From Anarhynchus alexandrinus (lineage: Eukaryota; Chordata; Aves; Charadriiformes; Charadriidae): a stretch of 64,000 nucleotides of DNA. Within the stretch, counting starts at the first letter, position 1. Every line of letters begins with the position of its first letter. The DNA is taken from NCBI GenBank assembly GCA_008711295.1, contig VUYV01000178.1, positions 845,853 to 909,852 on the forward strand. The letters run 5' to 3'. The translations under genes and the position numbers were made by a program. Positions 28,289 to 41,800 of this stretch are shown piece by piece. The notes under the pieces are model-generated. The model was given only the letters and a program-made list of their open reading frames with translations. It was not told the DNA's origin and searched no databases.

Positions 28289-28654
28289 CGAACAAATGCT
28301 TTGACTGCTTTCCTGTCAGTAAGAGGAACAAAGTTACTAAATACTAATAACAAAGCAAATAGAACTGGTGTAGAAAAATGTAAAGCCAGGCACTCTAATA
28401 ATGCTCAACATCTAGAAGCATCTGAGAATTCTACTCAAAATACTACTAAAAGGAAAAAACTCAGGAAAAAAAAAAATACACTGCTCGCTGGAAAGCATGC
28501 CCGGCAAGACAGCGACAAAATGGCACAAACACGCATGGGACAAAAATTTCTCTGCAAGAGTCTAAAATGCCACCTTTCGAGGAAGTTGTTGAATGTTAAA
28601 TGTAGCTTTGTTGAGATGATGTCCATGAAGTGTGAAAACAAGAAAAAAAATAAG
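28289..28654 (+). other. Unassigned splice-bounded ORF B (122 codons)
   Basis: A 366-nt segment between a TTTGATCTTTAG acceptor and an AATAAG|GTATGT donor. It is open throughout in phase 0. The predicted peptide is rich in Lys, Asn, Ser and Thr, with a KRKKLRKKKNT basic cluster and several Cys near its end. No family is recognised. Its composition resembles the disordered part of a rapidly evolving nuclear protein, but A-rich sequence also depletes this frame of stops. It is not a shadow of PHACTR3 or SYCP2. Confidence 0.3.
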
Positions 28655-29499
28655 GTATGTAAAACTGATTGTATAGACTGCTACCAAACTGCTGCACGGT
28701 GGTGACTAGAAGCGGTGCAAACAGTGGATGGACAAACGTTCAGTTCTCTTCTGCTGCTCCGTGTGGGCATGAAATAACAAACACAGTGCTGCTCCCCAGC
28801 TGAACAACCGGTTGCGACTGGAAGGTAAGAACACGCAGTGCAACACTTCAAAGGTACCCCACTGAGGGCACCGCCAGAAGAAACAGATGAATCCCGGGAG
28901 GTGTGGTGCCCAGAACCAACGCAGCTTGCTGGGTTCGTTGTTGCTAGCTGTACTTTGGTACAACTTTTTAATGTTTGACTTAAGCGACTATCAGTTGGAG
29001 ACTTGAATTACCCAATTACTTGAGATTACCCAATTACAAAGATTTTTTTTTTCATTTATTGCAACTTTAAACTTTGCTGGATTTTCACAGAAATGTAACA
29101 TTAGAACTAGCCTTTTAACATACTGTTAATTATATTTATCAATCAATCTATTATTAATGAAATACTGTTAATTCTAAACAACAATATAATGATAGTTCAG
29201 GTGTAATATACCAAAAGGGTAAACAGAAAGGAGAGAAAAGTTTCTTCAGCAGAAGAACCATTTTTAGTTTCAGAACAGTAGATGACCCACTGTTAACTAC
29301 AAACTTGGCTAACAATCCATGAAAGCAGCACTCCTGTTAGCAGCGACGCATACTTCCACTGGTACTAAAAATATTCTATAAAACACATTAAAACAAGGTT
29401 GAAAAATATAATCAACAGATGACTATTTTAAGGGTAACTTAGAGCAGCTTTTTAAATTTCAAGCAATGCCTCTGAGCTGTATTACCAACGAACTCAACC

Positions 29500-29780
29500 A
29501 CCTCGTAGCTATGCGGCAATCTGCTTCGCTTCTCCCCCCTGCTCTCAGCCGCCCTTCACCACGAGCACCCCAGCCCTTCTTCTGCTTCCGTCTGGCAAGA
29601 GACAGAAAGTTGTGACGACTCCAGAGCCACCGTGGTCCCTGCCAGCCAACGGCCGTCAGCGTACCGGTGGCGAGCCCACCTGGTCGGCCGGAGCCGCCCG
29701 CGCGCTGGCGGCCACCAAAGGCACGCTGGAGGCTCCGGGAGGCTACGCTCCTTCTGCCGCCTCTTCCCAACGGCAAAACC
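29500..29780. other. CpG-rich patch, intergenic
   Basis: A stretch of about 280 bp dense in CG with GCGCG and CCGGCC motifs, surrounded by AT-rich DNA. ORFs on both strands are compositional. It is a possible orphan CpG island or unannotated promoter. No initiator or TATA can be assigned. Confidence 0.5.
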
Positions 29781-31589
29781 AAACACGCCCGCAGTGCGCA
29801 ATTCCACCCCTTCATTCAGGGGTCTGCTTGGAATGACCCCTGGGGTTTCCCAGCCACAAACTCAAAAAGGAAAAAAAAAGCGATCCCCCTGCGCTGAACT
29901 TTGCCTTTGGGAATGCTCCTTTGTGATATGCTTCGCTTTTTACATTTGTTACATTTGACTGTACCCGCTCAACGTCTTTAGAAGTTAATGCGGTGGGGTA
30001 AAGACTGATAGGTGGAGAGTAAAATGTCACGCTTTAGTTTATCACGAGTCCTCTCTAAAACCAGCACGTGTATTATTTTTCCAGTACGCAATCACTGCAA
30101 GAATTTGGGCCTTGCAGTGCACTTTTTAAAACCTTGTACAGTTAAGAGAAAAATACTGTTTCATATGCAGATAAAATAAAAAGTTTAACATCTCATGAGG
30201 TCCATCTAGTGGAGAGGACAGTGAACAAAGGCTCAAAAAAAACCCCCACACCACCTAAACCCAAAACCCAAAAGTCAGAGGCTCAGAAAAATTAAAAAAG
30301 CATTAAGTACATTTATGTAGATGGGATGAGTGGACCAAATTATTTACTGGCAATTTCAGTATAATAATTTCCAGAGACAACACAGCCTTGTCTTTTTAAA
30401 ATTAATTCATAGAAATATATTTCATTTAGAACTATTTCTGTTTACAATAAACCATTTTCCATCAATGAAGTTTAAGAACACCAGTTACTCTGCATTCTAC
30501 TCTCGGTGTACACATCCATTTCTTATCAAAGAAGTTGTTTTTTAAATATGCTATTTTCAATAAGGACAAAAGCAACCTTTTTTGTAAAGTCATAGATTAA
30601 TGTAGGTTGGTAAGACCCTCTGTCCTTTCTCCCCCTGTCCCGAGTGAGGCAAACCTGGAAATTACAGTGATTACTGAGCTCAGGCCACAGCCCGAGTATG
30701 GACTTTCCTTTTGTCTTTATTTTAAAGACACTATTAATATAAAGATACCGAAGTAATTTAGAAATCAATAGGTTTTCCCATTTTCTTTCAGGATCTCCAT
30801 CTAAGAGTTTTCTACCTTAAAGTTCAATTTTAAATCATGCTATTTTTCTCTCTGAAAATAAACTTTAGAGAAAAGTTACTCTCAGAAATAGTGAAGGATA
30901 AATCAGAGATACATGAAGTACCTGCAGGACAGAGAGATTGCACGGGCACGCCAACAAAGAGGTCACAAAAGGAAACTGGTTAAGTATCTCCAAAGATGCA
31001 GATCAGACAGTGGTGAGGTTCAGCCGGGAACTTCCACTGGATAAATATTTTGAAAAAATGGCAGGCGGGTTTGAGGGAAGTCAAATCGACATGAGACCTA
31101 AGTGACAGCCAACAGCTTAAAATGATGAAAGCCAGTCTATTAGACTTTTTAAAAAATATTAGACAATTATAATAGCAATATAGCAAAATAGCTGCATTCA
31201 GAATTAGCTGGAATGAAAATAAGAGTTTGAGAGATATAGACAGCATTTTCAGTAACATATGAGAAAAAAATTAGAATAAAGGACACCACTGTAAGTAACG
31301 ATCGGTGTTGTAATAAAAGCAGTATTAGGAATGTAGAAACTAGGAAAAAGAGAAGAGTTCAGAGGGTAGAGGGGATAATGGAAGAAGTGAGAGAGATGTG
31401 TGTATGATGTTAAAGACAACCAAAGGACAAAATAAGAGGCATAATGGTATGTAAAATAAGGGCTATAAAGCAATTAAGTTGTGAGGAGCTGTTCCCCCAT
31501 AATTGGCTAATACATTCTTTTGAGACCTCTGTGGTCGTTACATCAGCCACAGAGAAGCACATCCCCTCTTCAGCCTGGCTCCAGCGCTG

Positions 31590-31735
31590 TGAAGGTGTGC
31601 CAGCGCGGGGCGGAGTGAGCTCGGGCCCCCGAGGCGCTGCGGGGGGCTCAGCTGGAGCCAGTCCCGCGGCACGGGACTCTGTAGGAGTTCGCTCTGCAGG
31701 AGCCAACGCAGACGAGCTCCTGGACACGCACCTTC
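31590..31735. other. Small CpG-rich patch, intergenic
   Basis: About 145 bp with many CG dinucleotides (GCGCGGGGCGGAG and similar), about 1.1 kb beyond the SYCP2 stop. It has a GC-box-like GGGGCGGAG. No exon or transcript start is supported. Confidence 0.45.
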
Positions 31736-32281
31736 TGCGAGTTACTCTCTACGTCTGTTACTTCTGGATCAGCTGGAAGTTTTTAATCCCCCTTTTTTAA
31801 GAGAACTTAAATGAAGAATATTAAAGGTATTGTTCTGAGCCTGAAAAGTTTATAGTATATACATGTGGGATTGCAAGCTAAAAAAGATTAAAAGGTTGTA
31901 AGGAACTATAAAATGCAAGGTAGTTTTTTGTTTAATTTAAAAGCAAATTAAGGGAAATATTAGCTTACAAGTTGCACATAATATTCAGAAGAAACCTAGT
32001 TGATACAGGGCAACAAAGGAGAAGCATAAATTATGACTCACTGGTCAGTTTCTTCTGAAAACTTCTGAAATTTACGTACATGAAATAGATTGTATCAGCA
32101 CTGGATACATTTCTGAGCTACAGATAGCAGACCCTCTAACTGGCTGTCTTTCATGAAATACTTGCGCAGCAGTAAGTTTTATCTGACAGACATGCAAATA
32201 TGTACTACTGATTTAAAGCAAAGTAGTAATGACATCATTTTGTGAAAAAAAAAACAGACAGACTATATTTTTCTTGAAATA

Positions 32282-32798
32282 TTTAATACAACTATTTGCA
32301 ACATAGTTCAACGACAAATGTTTAGAGTTTTGTTTTCTCTTAAAAACTCCTACTGAGTTCTAACACCACAGACAAATAGGACTGAGATCAAAACAGGCAA
32401 TTTGATCCCTAAATAATCTCTGGCTGTATCCTGGATCAGACAAAAGGGGTATTCTGTACACACAGACCCAAAACCATAGACTCAAAGTGAAATCCAAAGT
32501 AATTTCTCTGAAAGTCAGTTAAATAACCTATAAAAATTGTTAAAGACATCTTAAAAAAATAGCATGTGCTAAAAATAAAAAAAATTACATATTGCATTTT
32601 AGCAGATTCAGTAAAATAATTCCAAATTTCACATATGAAAGGAGAAGTCCTATCCACAAAGACTTTAACGTTATTAAGGCAAATATGCTTTCACTACAAT
32701 AGTTTCTCTGCGTTAAAAAAAAAAAAAAAGTTGTCAAAGTTTACATTATAGAAGAGTGTTTATATTCACCTTGAATTTCAGGAAGGTATTTGAAAATA
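32282..32798 (-). other. SYCP2: SYCP2 3' UTR (approximate)
   Basis: The sequence following the SYCP2 stop on the - strand. An ATTAAA hexamer on the - strand at 32282-32287 is the first plausible poly(A) signal I noticed. The end is a guess. A 15-A run lies at about 32715. Confidence 0.35.
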
Positions 32799-32873
32799 TT
32801 ACTTCAGAATTCTATCTTCCACTTGAAACAATGCCTGCAATCCTCTGCGAACATTACACAGTTCCTCTTCTTG
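32799..32873 (-). CDS. SYCP2: SYCP2 coding exon 44 (terminal)
   Basis: After GCTTTTTGCACAG the frame reads [20 protein letters not shown], then RILK-stop (75 nt with TAA). EEELxNVRR matches the conserved mammalian C-terminus. The ending after it is shorter and diverged. Confidence 0.93.
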   Translation of the reverse strand, partial: QEEELCNVRRGLQALFQVEDRILK

Positions 32874-35800
32874 CTGTGCAAAAAGCATTAAATTTATCAC
32901 ACACTTTAAATAAAATCTCCCGGTTTTTTCTTTTTCTATTTTTTTTTAGGTTTTGTAATTCTGGTGCAGAGTATATGCTGCTTTTAACGTATCAAATATG
33001 ATACTTCTCTTTTCCACGTCAACATTCAACATCTTAAGACACCAAACTAAAACAGTATATCCATATCTACCTGCTGCTTTTATTACCCAGATATGGTTTA
33101 AAGTATAACACATCTGTTCCTCGGGGGTCAGTACTGGGACTGGTGCTGTTCAACATGTTTGTTGGTGACATGGACAGCGGGTCAAGTGCACCCTCAGCAA
33201 GTTTGCCGATGACACCAAGCTGTTTGGCGAGGTAGACACGCTGGAGGGGAGGGATGCCATCCAGAGGACCTGGACAGGCTGGAGAGGGGGGCCCATGCCA
33301 GCCTCATGCAGTTCGACAAGGCCAAGTGCAAGGTCCTACATCTGCATCCTGGCAATCCCAAGCACAAATCCAGGCTGGGTGGGGAATGGATGGAGAGCAG
33401 CCCTGAGGAGAAGAACCTGGGGGTGCTGGTTGATGAGAAGCTCAACATGAGCCGGCAATGTGCCATCGCAGCCCAGAAAGCCAACCGCATCCTGGGCTGC
33501 ATCAAAAGAAGTGTGGCCAGCAGGGCGAGGGAATGGATTCTGCCCCTCTAATCTGCTCTGGTAAGACCCCACCTGGAGTACTGCGTCCAGCTCTGGAGCC
33601 CCCAACATCAGAAGGACATGGACCTGTTGGAGCGGGGCCAGAGGAGGGCCATGAAGATGCTCCGAGGGCTGGAGCACCTCTGCTATGAAGACAGACTGAG
33701 AGAATTGGGGTTGTTCAGCCTGGAGAAGAGAAGGCTCCGGGGACACCTTATAGCAGCTTTCCAGTATCTGAAGAAGGCCTACAGGAGAGCTGGGGAGGGA
33801 CTTTTTGCAAGGGCATGTAATGATAGGATGAGGGGGAATGGCTGCAAACTGGAAGAAGGGAGATTTAGATCAGATATCAGGAAGACATTTTTCCCTGTGA
33901 GGGTGGTGAGCCCCTGGTCCAGGTTGCCCCGAGAAGCTGTGGCTGCCCCATCCCTGGAGGTGTTCAAGGCCAGGTTGGACAGGGTTTGGAGCAACCTGAG
34001 CTGGTGGGAGGTGTCCCTGCCCAGGGCAGGGGGGTGGAACTAGATGATCTTCAAGGTCCCTTCTAACCCAAACCATTCTACAATTCTACACCAGTGATAC
34101 TTGGATTCTGACTAATTTTTATTTTTGATAGGGGACTAGAAATTACAATTTTTAGTAATTTAGTGTTTGCACAGCTATAATTAGAAAGTAAATAAAAATG
34201 AGGACAAGATAACTGAATTTACCATTTCTTTAAGAAGTTTCTCTTGGAGTCCTTTTATGTCTTCTTTCATCAGATGCATCTATAAAAAGATACTGAATGC
34301 ATCTTCTCTGCTTACACCTGGTAACCCATTTTCAAGAAAACAATTACATCCCTAAATGGTTTATAACAGAGATACAGACACACATGCATCTTCCTGTCTA
34401 AGGAAAGGGATACGTGTTTTAAATTTGTTCTTTCTTGGGTGATTAACACTGGTAAACAAAGCCACAGAATACATAATAAATCTTGCAGCATTTTCCAGAT
34501 AATTGCACACACCTTCTAGCGGGTGAAATCTAGGCCTTAAACACTGAATGTTGGTACATTAAAGGATATTTTATGACAATGAAAAACTGCAAAAATACTT
34601 ATTTGGCATTAACACAATGCTGAGGAAAAAAACTTTCTTTGGAAAAAAGTCAATACTTTTATCTGTTAGTAAAATCAAAGAATTATTAAAAACAAAGAAA
34701 CAAAAGTTCATCATACCTCTGAAGTAAAAATATGTTCTTCATAGTCAACAGTATGGTAGATGTTCTTTTCAAATGAAGTTTTAAGAATCTGGATTCTGAA
34801 GAAATAAAAGGCAGTTCAGACAGCTTTACCACGTATGAACTTTCCACACGTATTTATGAATACGTCCCATTATTTGTAGTCTATTTGTACTTAAAAGCAT
34901 GGACAAGTATTACCATTGTTGTTACTACTGGAATAGTCCCTCTGGTATGTGGAGAAATTCAGATGGAGAATAATTACATTTTTAATCTCATTTTCTCATC
35001 TACTATCTCTATTTTATGGACGAGAGAAATTGCATAGAGAAGAGTACTTGACCTAACTTATACCTCAAATGAATGGAACACAAATCTCATCCTGGGATTA
35101 ATGAAGCCTACTAACCTCTGTTGCTCATTTCTCATGTATGTACTAAAAGTATGTGTATGGTTTTTCCAAAAGGTCTGGAAAGAAAAATATTAATAGACCA
35201 TAATCAGTAGGAACCAATATTTTCTGAACTGATTAATATCTAATATGAATAAAATAACCTACAACCACAGACTTAGCACACAAGGGGCAGGAGTTACACA
35301 GTCACCACAGAAGCTTCAAAAAAAAAAAAACCAAACAAAAAACTTAGCTGGCAGGATGAGGCACTTCAGGAATTCTATTTTCATGGAACCAGTTTCACCA
35401 AATATATGTTCTGCATAACAGTTTCAAAACAATGAAAAAGAATATGCCCAGCATTTTATTCAGACTTTCCATATAATTTAAGCCATGCCTTCAGAGTAAA
35501 AGAAAAAAGTTAGTATGTTTTGTGTTTACATGAATATTTGTATATTGATTTTTACATTACAGGAAGTAGCAGCCCCATAATGTCAACTGGCTCACTGTAG
35601 AACACACAGCACATCAGGTTCAAAAGTCTACATGCTATTCCTGAAATACAGGTCAGCTGAAAAAAAGGCTCATGAAGTGGGTTAAACAGCCCACGAAAAG
35701 TAGCAGGAGTAGTTTATTCTAGGAAGAAAAACATATAGTGGTGATCTAGAAATTCTAAGACCATAGCACTAGCCAATCCTAACACCTCAAATGCATTATT

Positions 35801-38800
35801 TGAAATTTGACCCAACTTCAAGCAAAATTATAAAGGTTTTTAAAAACAGAATTAATGATCTGAAATTAAAGATGATACGAGTAATCTACGGATTCCATAA
35901 GAATTAGTTTTTCTCCATGACCAAGCAATTAAAATACAAACCGAGAATTCTTTTTCCATGTTTTTCAGGGACTGAGAATCTTTTTCAAAATTCTCAAGTT
36001 CCTCAAGGATGGCAAAATGAAATTTGTCCAGCTGCCTGATCCTACCAAAACAAAATGAGTTACTTTTAGAAAGTATTCATTGCATTTTAAGGGTTTTTTA
36101 AAATAAATCTTTCGTTACAGACCTGCATTCATGAAGCTGGTAACTCATTGTTGTCAAATGCTCATGGGCAGCTCTTAGTGATTGCTTAGTAAAATGATCC
36201 ATTTTCTGTGAGCGGCTCTATGAGGATGTTTTAACATTACATTCAGATTATTTTCACTTTAGGAAAAAAAACAACCTGTAGCATGTTTAGTACTGTAATT
36301 GCTTAGTATCACAGATCATACTGAGCAAAACCCCCTTTTTTTAATTATCCTTTTTTTATTATTTCCTTTAAGGAAAATCTTTCTGTTAATGAAGTGTAAA
36401 TAAACAGAGGTTTACATTTTTGATAAAATTCTACCTAGCTTAATTCGAAGTACATTATTTGAAAAATTAATTCCTCAAAATAAAGAAAGTATACATGAAA
36501 TGAATGATGTGTGCTTACAGCTGTCTTAGATGAACAAATGCATTAGTTAGGCTCAATTTTTCCTTTTTGCAAATAAATTTCATTCATGGGTTTGGTAATT
36601 CGAAAAAAATCAAAATGCAGTATGCTCATTTCTTTAGATTCATAAGCTTGTTTTGAAACAACAGACAGGATAAAAAATAAAACATACCTGGGAAAGAAAA
36701 TAATTGCAGAGTTAGGTATATAAAGGAATTGAAAAAGGCATAAAAGGAAACCAATTCTGTCATCTCTTGAAGTTCTATGCACATAGCTATTTTCATGTCC
36801 TTTTAAGCAAATTCTGTGGTGTAAGACAAGCTATCGTTCATACACACATGTACCCACACAGACAACAAATATTGCATAGGAAATGTCTTGCCTCAATTTT
36901 CTTAGTAAATTCTTTTTGGAGCTTCTGACATATACTGATAGTTGAACAGCCAGGTTCCCAGACTTCCCCATCCAAAACAGACACATCATTTACAGATACA
37001 GTAGATACGCTCTCAGACACTGACGAGAAGTAAAAAAAAATAAATAAATGTCACAATTCAGTATGAGAAAGTATCCTATCTGAAGCTGCAACAGGGCCAA
37101 GAACAGCTTTGTTATAAATACATTAAGTTCACCAATGAGATGGCTGAGACCAGTTTCTATTTTCCTATCAATTTTCTGACTTTTTATAGTCTCTAAATAT
37201 TTAACATTTCTTTTTATTTCTTTTTTTAATATGTAAAATTATTTTTTATGGATACTATTTTTCCTTGTTAAAATTTTAATTTGTTATGTTATTTTAAACT
37301 TTTGCACAACTTTCACTCCATAACTAACCTCTGTAAGTAATAGCATCATCTGTTTTAAATAATTTTCTAGGCTGTAACTTTCTTCTCTTTCCTTTCTTTT
37401 CCTCCTCTTTGCTTGTTTCCACTTCATCAGAATTGCTTTCTGTATCACTGTGGTAGCTTCGTTTGAAAAACGTCTGTATAGTCGGTCCTTTAAGAAACAT
37501 GAAAACAATGATTAATTTCAGGATTATTTAGAACAAAGACATGGGAAGATAAAGAAGAGTTTATTGACCCTTTCAATCCAAACTCTAGGATTATGTGTCT
37601 TGGATTTAAAGCTTGAGAACTATATAAAAATTAATAGGCGTTACATTTATGGAGGGCATGTTCAGTAGATATGAGAACTTGATGCTAATGAACAACAGGA
37701 TTTCAGTGGAACACAGAACTCTGACCCATGCAAGACTCGCTCATTAAAGAGATACACCCTAAGCTCTCTTTTCCTGATAATACATTATCCCCACTTTCTT
37801 GCAAGCATCAGTGGGAATGCTTCTAACTTTTTCTTAAGAGCGCAACTAACTGTTTGCAGTAACTGCATTTTGGAGCCCAATTTTCAGGTTTTCTGGAGGT
37901 AATTAAAACAGCAGAGAAAATGACAAAAAAAAAGTAAAAACTGAATAACACTGAAAATATATAAAAGAAAACAAGATTAAAAAACTTGGGCCATATTTGT
38001 ATGCCAAATACACATTTTTCTTAACCTTTATGGAGACACATCAAAAGCCTTTTGCTTTAAGTTAAATGTTTGTACCTGACTCATGTACGGGGCCACAAGG
38101 TTCTTCACTCCAGGACTGTACTTTACTTCCACTGGTAACAGACAATGGAGATGGTGGTACACAATCCTAAAAGAAAAGTCACTGATTTATTAGCTTCCAA
38201 ATTAAAGCATTTTTAGAAGTTTTCATCAGAAATGCCCATTTATGTTGCTTTTCATTAAACTAGGGACGAACACAACCAAAAAAACCAGTGCATGAATTAC
38301 TACTAGGTCTCATTAGATGACAGAATATACAAATTCGCCACCATGTTAATGGTAGCAATAATTCAAATGACCATTGAGGTCTAACTGTTTCTTGCAATAG
38401 GACACAAACAAAATTATTTCTTAAAGGAGTCATTAGTGCTTTTTTCAACAGAAAAAGTACTTAGGAGTGGTTTAAAGGCATATAGCAGATTTTAGTTATT
38501 TGCCAATGCTACAATAGTTGTTATATTAAGTAGCACATTAATGCTAAAATTATGAGAGCACTTTTCCACCTCAAGAGTTTTTCCATGAAGATATCACAAT
38601 TCTTAAATTTGTGAAAAATCATTTTTCATTGAAAGTCAAGAAAAAATATTTACTCCCTGTTAAGATGTTAATTATAACTGATCTTGTTGGGATACAATGA
38701 TTTCCTTGTATCCATGTGATAAATAATTCCCTAATTTATCTCAAATATTTAGAAATTAATAGTAGGATTTTCCAAGGAAATCACAAGTGAGCATTACATA

Positions 38801-41800
38801 TAGTGTTTAACATTAAGAAAGACGCATTTCCCTTAAACCTCACCATCTGTAAAGTAGACAAAATAGACAAAAGGCTGCAGCTTTCTTCTGAAGAGCGAAG
38901 GATTTAGTAACATACCTCTTCTTTACTTTTGGTGATAGGTTTAGTGGTATCTTGTAGTTTTCCTTTAAAAGAAAGTATGTCTGAAATGCAGTGTCTGAAA
39001 CTTGAATCTTCATTATTATTGCGTTTTTCAGATGCAGATCCCTTTGCATGTTTTCCGCTGACAGTTTTATATGTCGTTAAGCTGAGCTACACATTAACGA
39101 AAAAAAAATCATTATTGAAAGGAGATGTACAAAAACATAGACCAGTTGGCAGCTGCATGGAATGATTTCAGTTAAAATAACTGTAGAGTAACTTTAATGT
39201 TCTTACCAAAGGTGCTTCAGTTAAAACTGGTGAGAAATTTCTATTTCCAAATGTTAACTTTTTAACAGTCACCTCAGGGGACTGATTTAGACATATACTT
39301 TGAATATTATTTTTTTGTGGGTAGAAATTATCGGGAGAGATCCCTTTCTCAAAGTTTAACACTTCCGTTTTTTCTGGTGTTGACTCCTGAAGACCAGGTG
39401 ATATTTCACTACAAATAAGCTCTTGAGGAGCATCTCCTTCTGATATTCTTTCAGCACCTAGAAAACAGTTACTTAAGTGTAAGCATGAGGAATGAAAGTT
39501 AAAAGAGGTAAGTGAAAGCCTCATATTGCTAACTGTTCCAACTCCAGGTGTATGCAAGTCTCAGACGGGTGGAATTTTACTTTAGGTGTTGGCTTGCCAC
39601 AGTTGCCACTTCTTAAACTCTCCACACTATTTTAGCGGTTACCAGATTCATTCTAACACTTATGTATTGCACTACTATATTATGCTGATGTCAAATAACT
39701 GCACCAACCTATAAAAGTGTTAGTGATATACTAATACGCTTCCTTAAATTATGTGATACACACCGAATTAGGGGCTATCAATTATTTTAAAAGCATGAAA
39801 TAAATGTGAAATTTTACTACTGTGATAATCCTCATTTAACCTCCAGCTTTTGATACAGTATTGCTATAAATTTAAAGTCAAAATACATACATCTCATTGT
39901 CTCAAGAGATGCATGACTCTCAGGTGAAGGCATTTCAATTTCCTTTTCTTCCGCAGAATTATTTGGTTTAATAAATGCTTTATGTACATAGTTAGCTACT
40001 CTTTTTGGCTCCATAGGTACAATATTCTGGAGTTCCTTTTGCTGATTATCATCCTTTTTTTCGCCATTCATATGTTTCTATTAAAATACAAAGTTTATAT
40101 AAACATTATTTGTAAACATACAGGAAGTGTGTATATATGCAGGTAAAGAGCATATTATCTAAACGTACCCTTGAACAAGCAGAAGGTCCAAAAAGGAACA
40201 TCATTAGAAGTACTTAAATTCATAAGGATATCAAGTGTTCTGTATCAATATGCACTGAATTTGTTTAATTCAGCACCCAAATTCCTATTCTTATGAACTT
40301 CTTAACTATTGGAGGCAATTACCAACACTTCACGATTTAATCAATAAAGTTTACGGACCTATCCATATACACTGAAATGTTATGCTAAAAGAATGAAAAA
40401 GTTCTAGCACCCAACATCATTGCTTAATTTAATTTTAATTTTTTATCCTACTTGGATATTCAGCAAATGTATTGACATACTGTCTATCAACTCAGCATTT
40501 TCTACTGTACACAGAATAGGCATAGCATTACAAAATCACATTATCTAGAAGAACAAAATTTGGCTCACTAAAACCTCCTATTTAATAGACATTTTCAAAA
40601 TATTGTTAAGTTTTTCAAATAAAGGACACAGCAGTTCTTTGCAGCACAGTAAATTTCATAAACAGAAACTGAAATGCTGTTATGACTGAGAAGGTTACTT
40701 AGGACTGATTTTCTTAGCAGCTAAATACTAATTATTAAAAAAGAGCACTGCTAGAAATAATAAAGAAAATTCGTTTCCACTTACTCATGTTGGGCACTTA
40801 AAATTCAGGAGTACTAAGTACAAAGCAGACCAGAGTTTATTTTGAAAAATATGGCAGAAGTGGATTTTTAGGAATAAAGTGCAACTTTATACCTGTATTT
40901 TTGATTTCTCCTTAGGGCTGCATGCTGCAGACTTCCTTTCACTCTCTGACTCTGAACTGGAAGGTTCTTTGTAATTTTTTGCTAATATTGCTCTTTGAGG
41001 TCGTTTTTGTCTGGTGGTTTGCTCTATCGTTTCATCAGTTCTCAAATTCTGTTTTTTACATACATTTCTCTTTGGAAGAATAAAAACATCTTCAGTTTAT
41101 ATCAGAATTAATAATGAATAAATATATAAGAATAAATGGCAGGTAACTTGGTTTAATTACTTGAAATCCATTATTTTGAAACAACTAAAAAAGTTTAACT
41201 TTACCAAAGCTCAGAGAGTCCAACCACCAGTCTACTAAGTATTTTGGGAAGATAATTTTCACTGTACGACACAGTGCAGTCAGGAACGTAAGAGTCAAAA
41301 AAAAATGCCATTTTTGAATTACATGAAAGCTGAAGTGGGTTTCAAAAGCTTGCTCTCTGAAATATGTGCACATTTAAATTAGACAGTAACTGTTTCGAAA
41401 TAGAACAAACACAAAAGCCTGCATAGTGAGCAGGAACCAGTGTCCTTGATCATCACCTCTGAACTGATTACCTTAACCACTAGACTAGAATCAGTCTTCC
41501 TTTCTATCTGCCCCCCTTCTACATCATAACCACTGCCACTCTCTCTACACAGCAGTCCATGTTCAGAAATAGAGCAAAGCATGTTCTCACTGAAAGTACC
41601 CCAGGGACTGACATTTGAAGGGATGTAAAACACAAGTGTAGCGCCTCTCAGACTAGGAGATATTAGAATTCTTGCCTCCTTCTCTCTTGATAAGTGCTCT
41701 ATGCAAAACGTACGCTTTCCTAGTCTTCTATCCAGGGTCAAGTCTACTAGCGACTTCTGAGCTTCAGATGCTCTCCATCTGAGTCTGTGCAGTAGTGGAA

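Larger units (their letters stand above)
28655..32281. other. Intergenic stretch between convergent genes
   Basis: No supported gene between PHACTR3 and SYCP2. The stretch holds AT-rich DNA, a CpG-rich patch at about 29.50-29.78 kb, a smaller one at 31.59-31.73 kb, and an AATAAA at 30175-30180. The rest shows nothing I recognise. Confidence 0.7.

Noticed and set aside
29459..29836. Overlapping ORFs in the 29.5 kb CpG patch
   Set aside because: Open on both strands because of GC content; no domain or splice structure.
33194..34076. ORFs on the - strand over the 33 kb CR1
   Set aside because: Reverse-strand shadows of the CR1 coding region.
41379..41741. 120-codon - strand ORF considered as an extra SYCP2 exon
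   Set aside because: It has no similarity to SYCP2 and overlaps the tRNA-like repeat. Exons 31 and 32 already join in phase without it.
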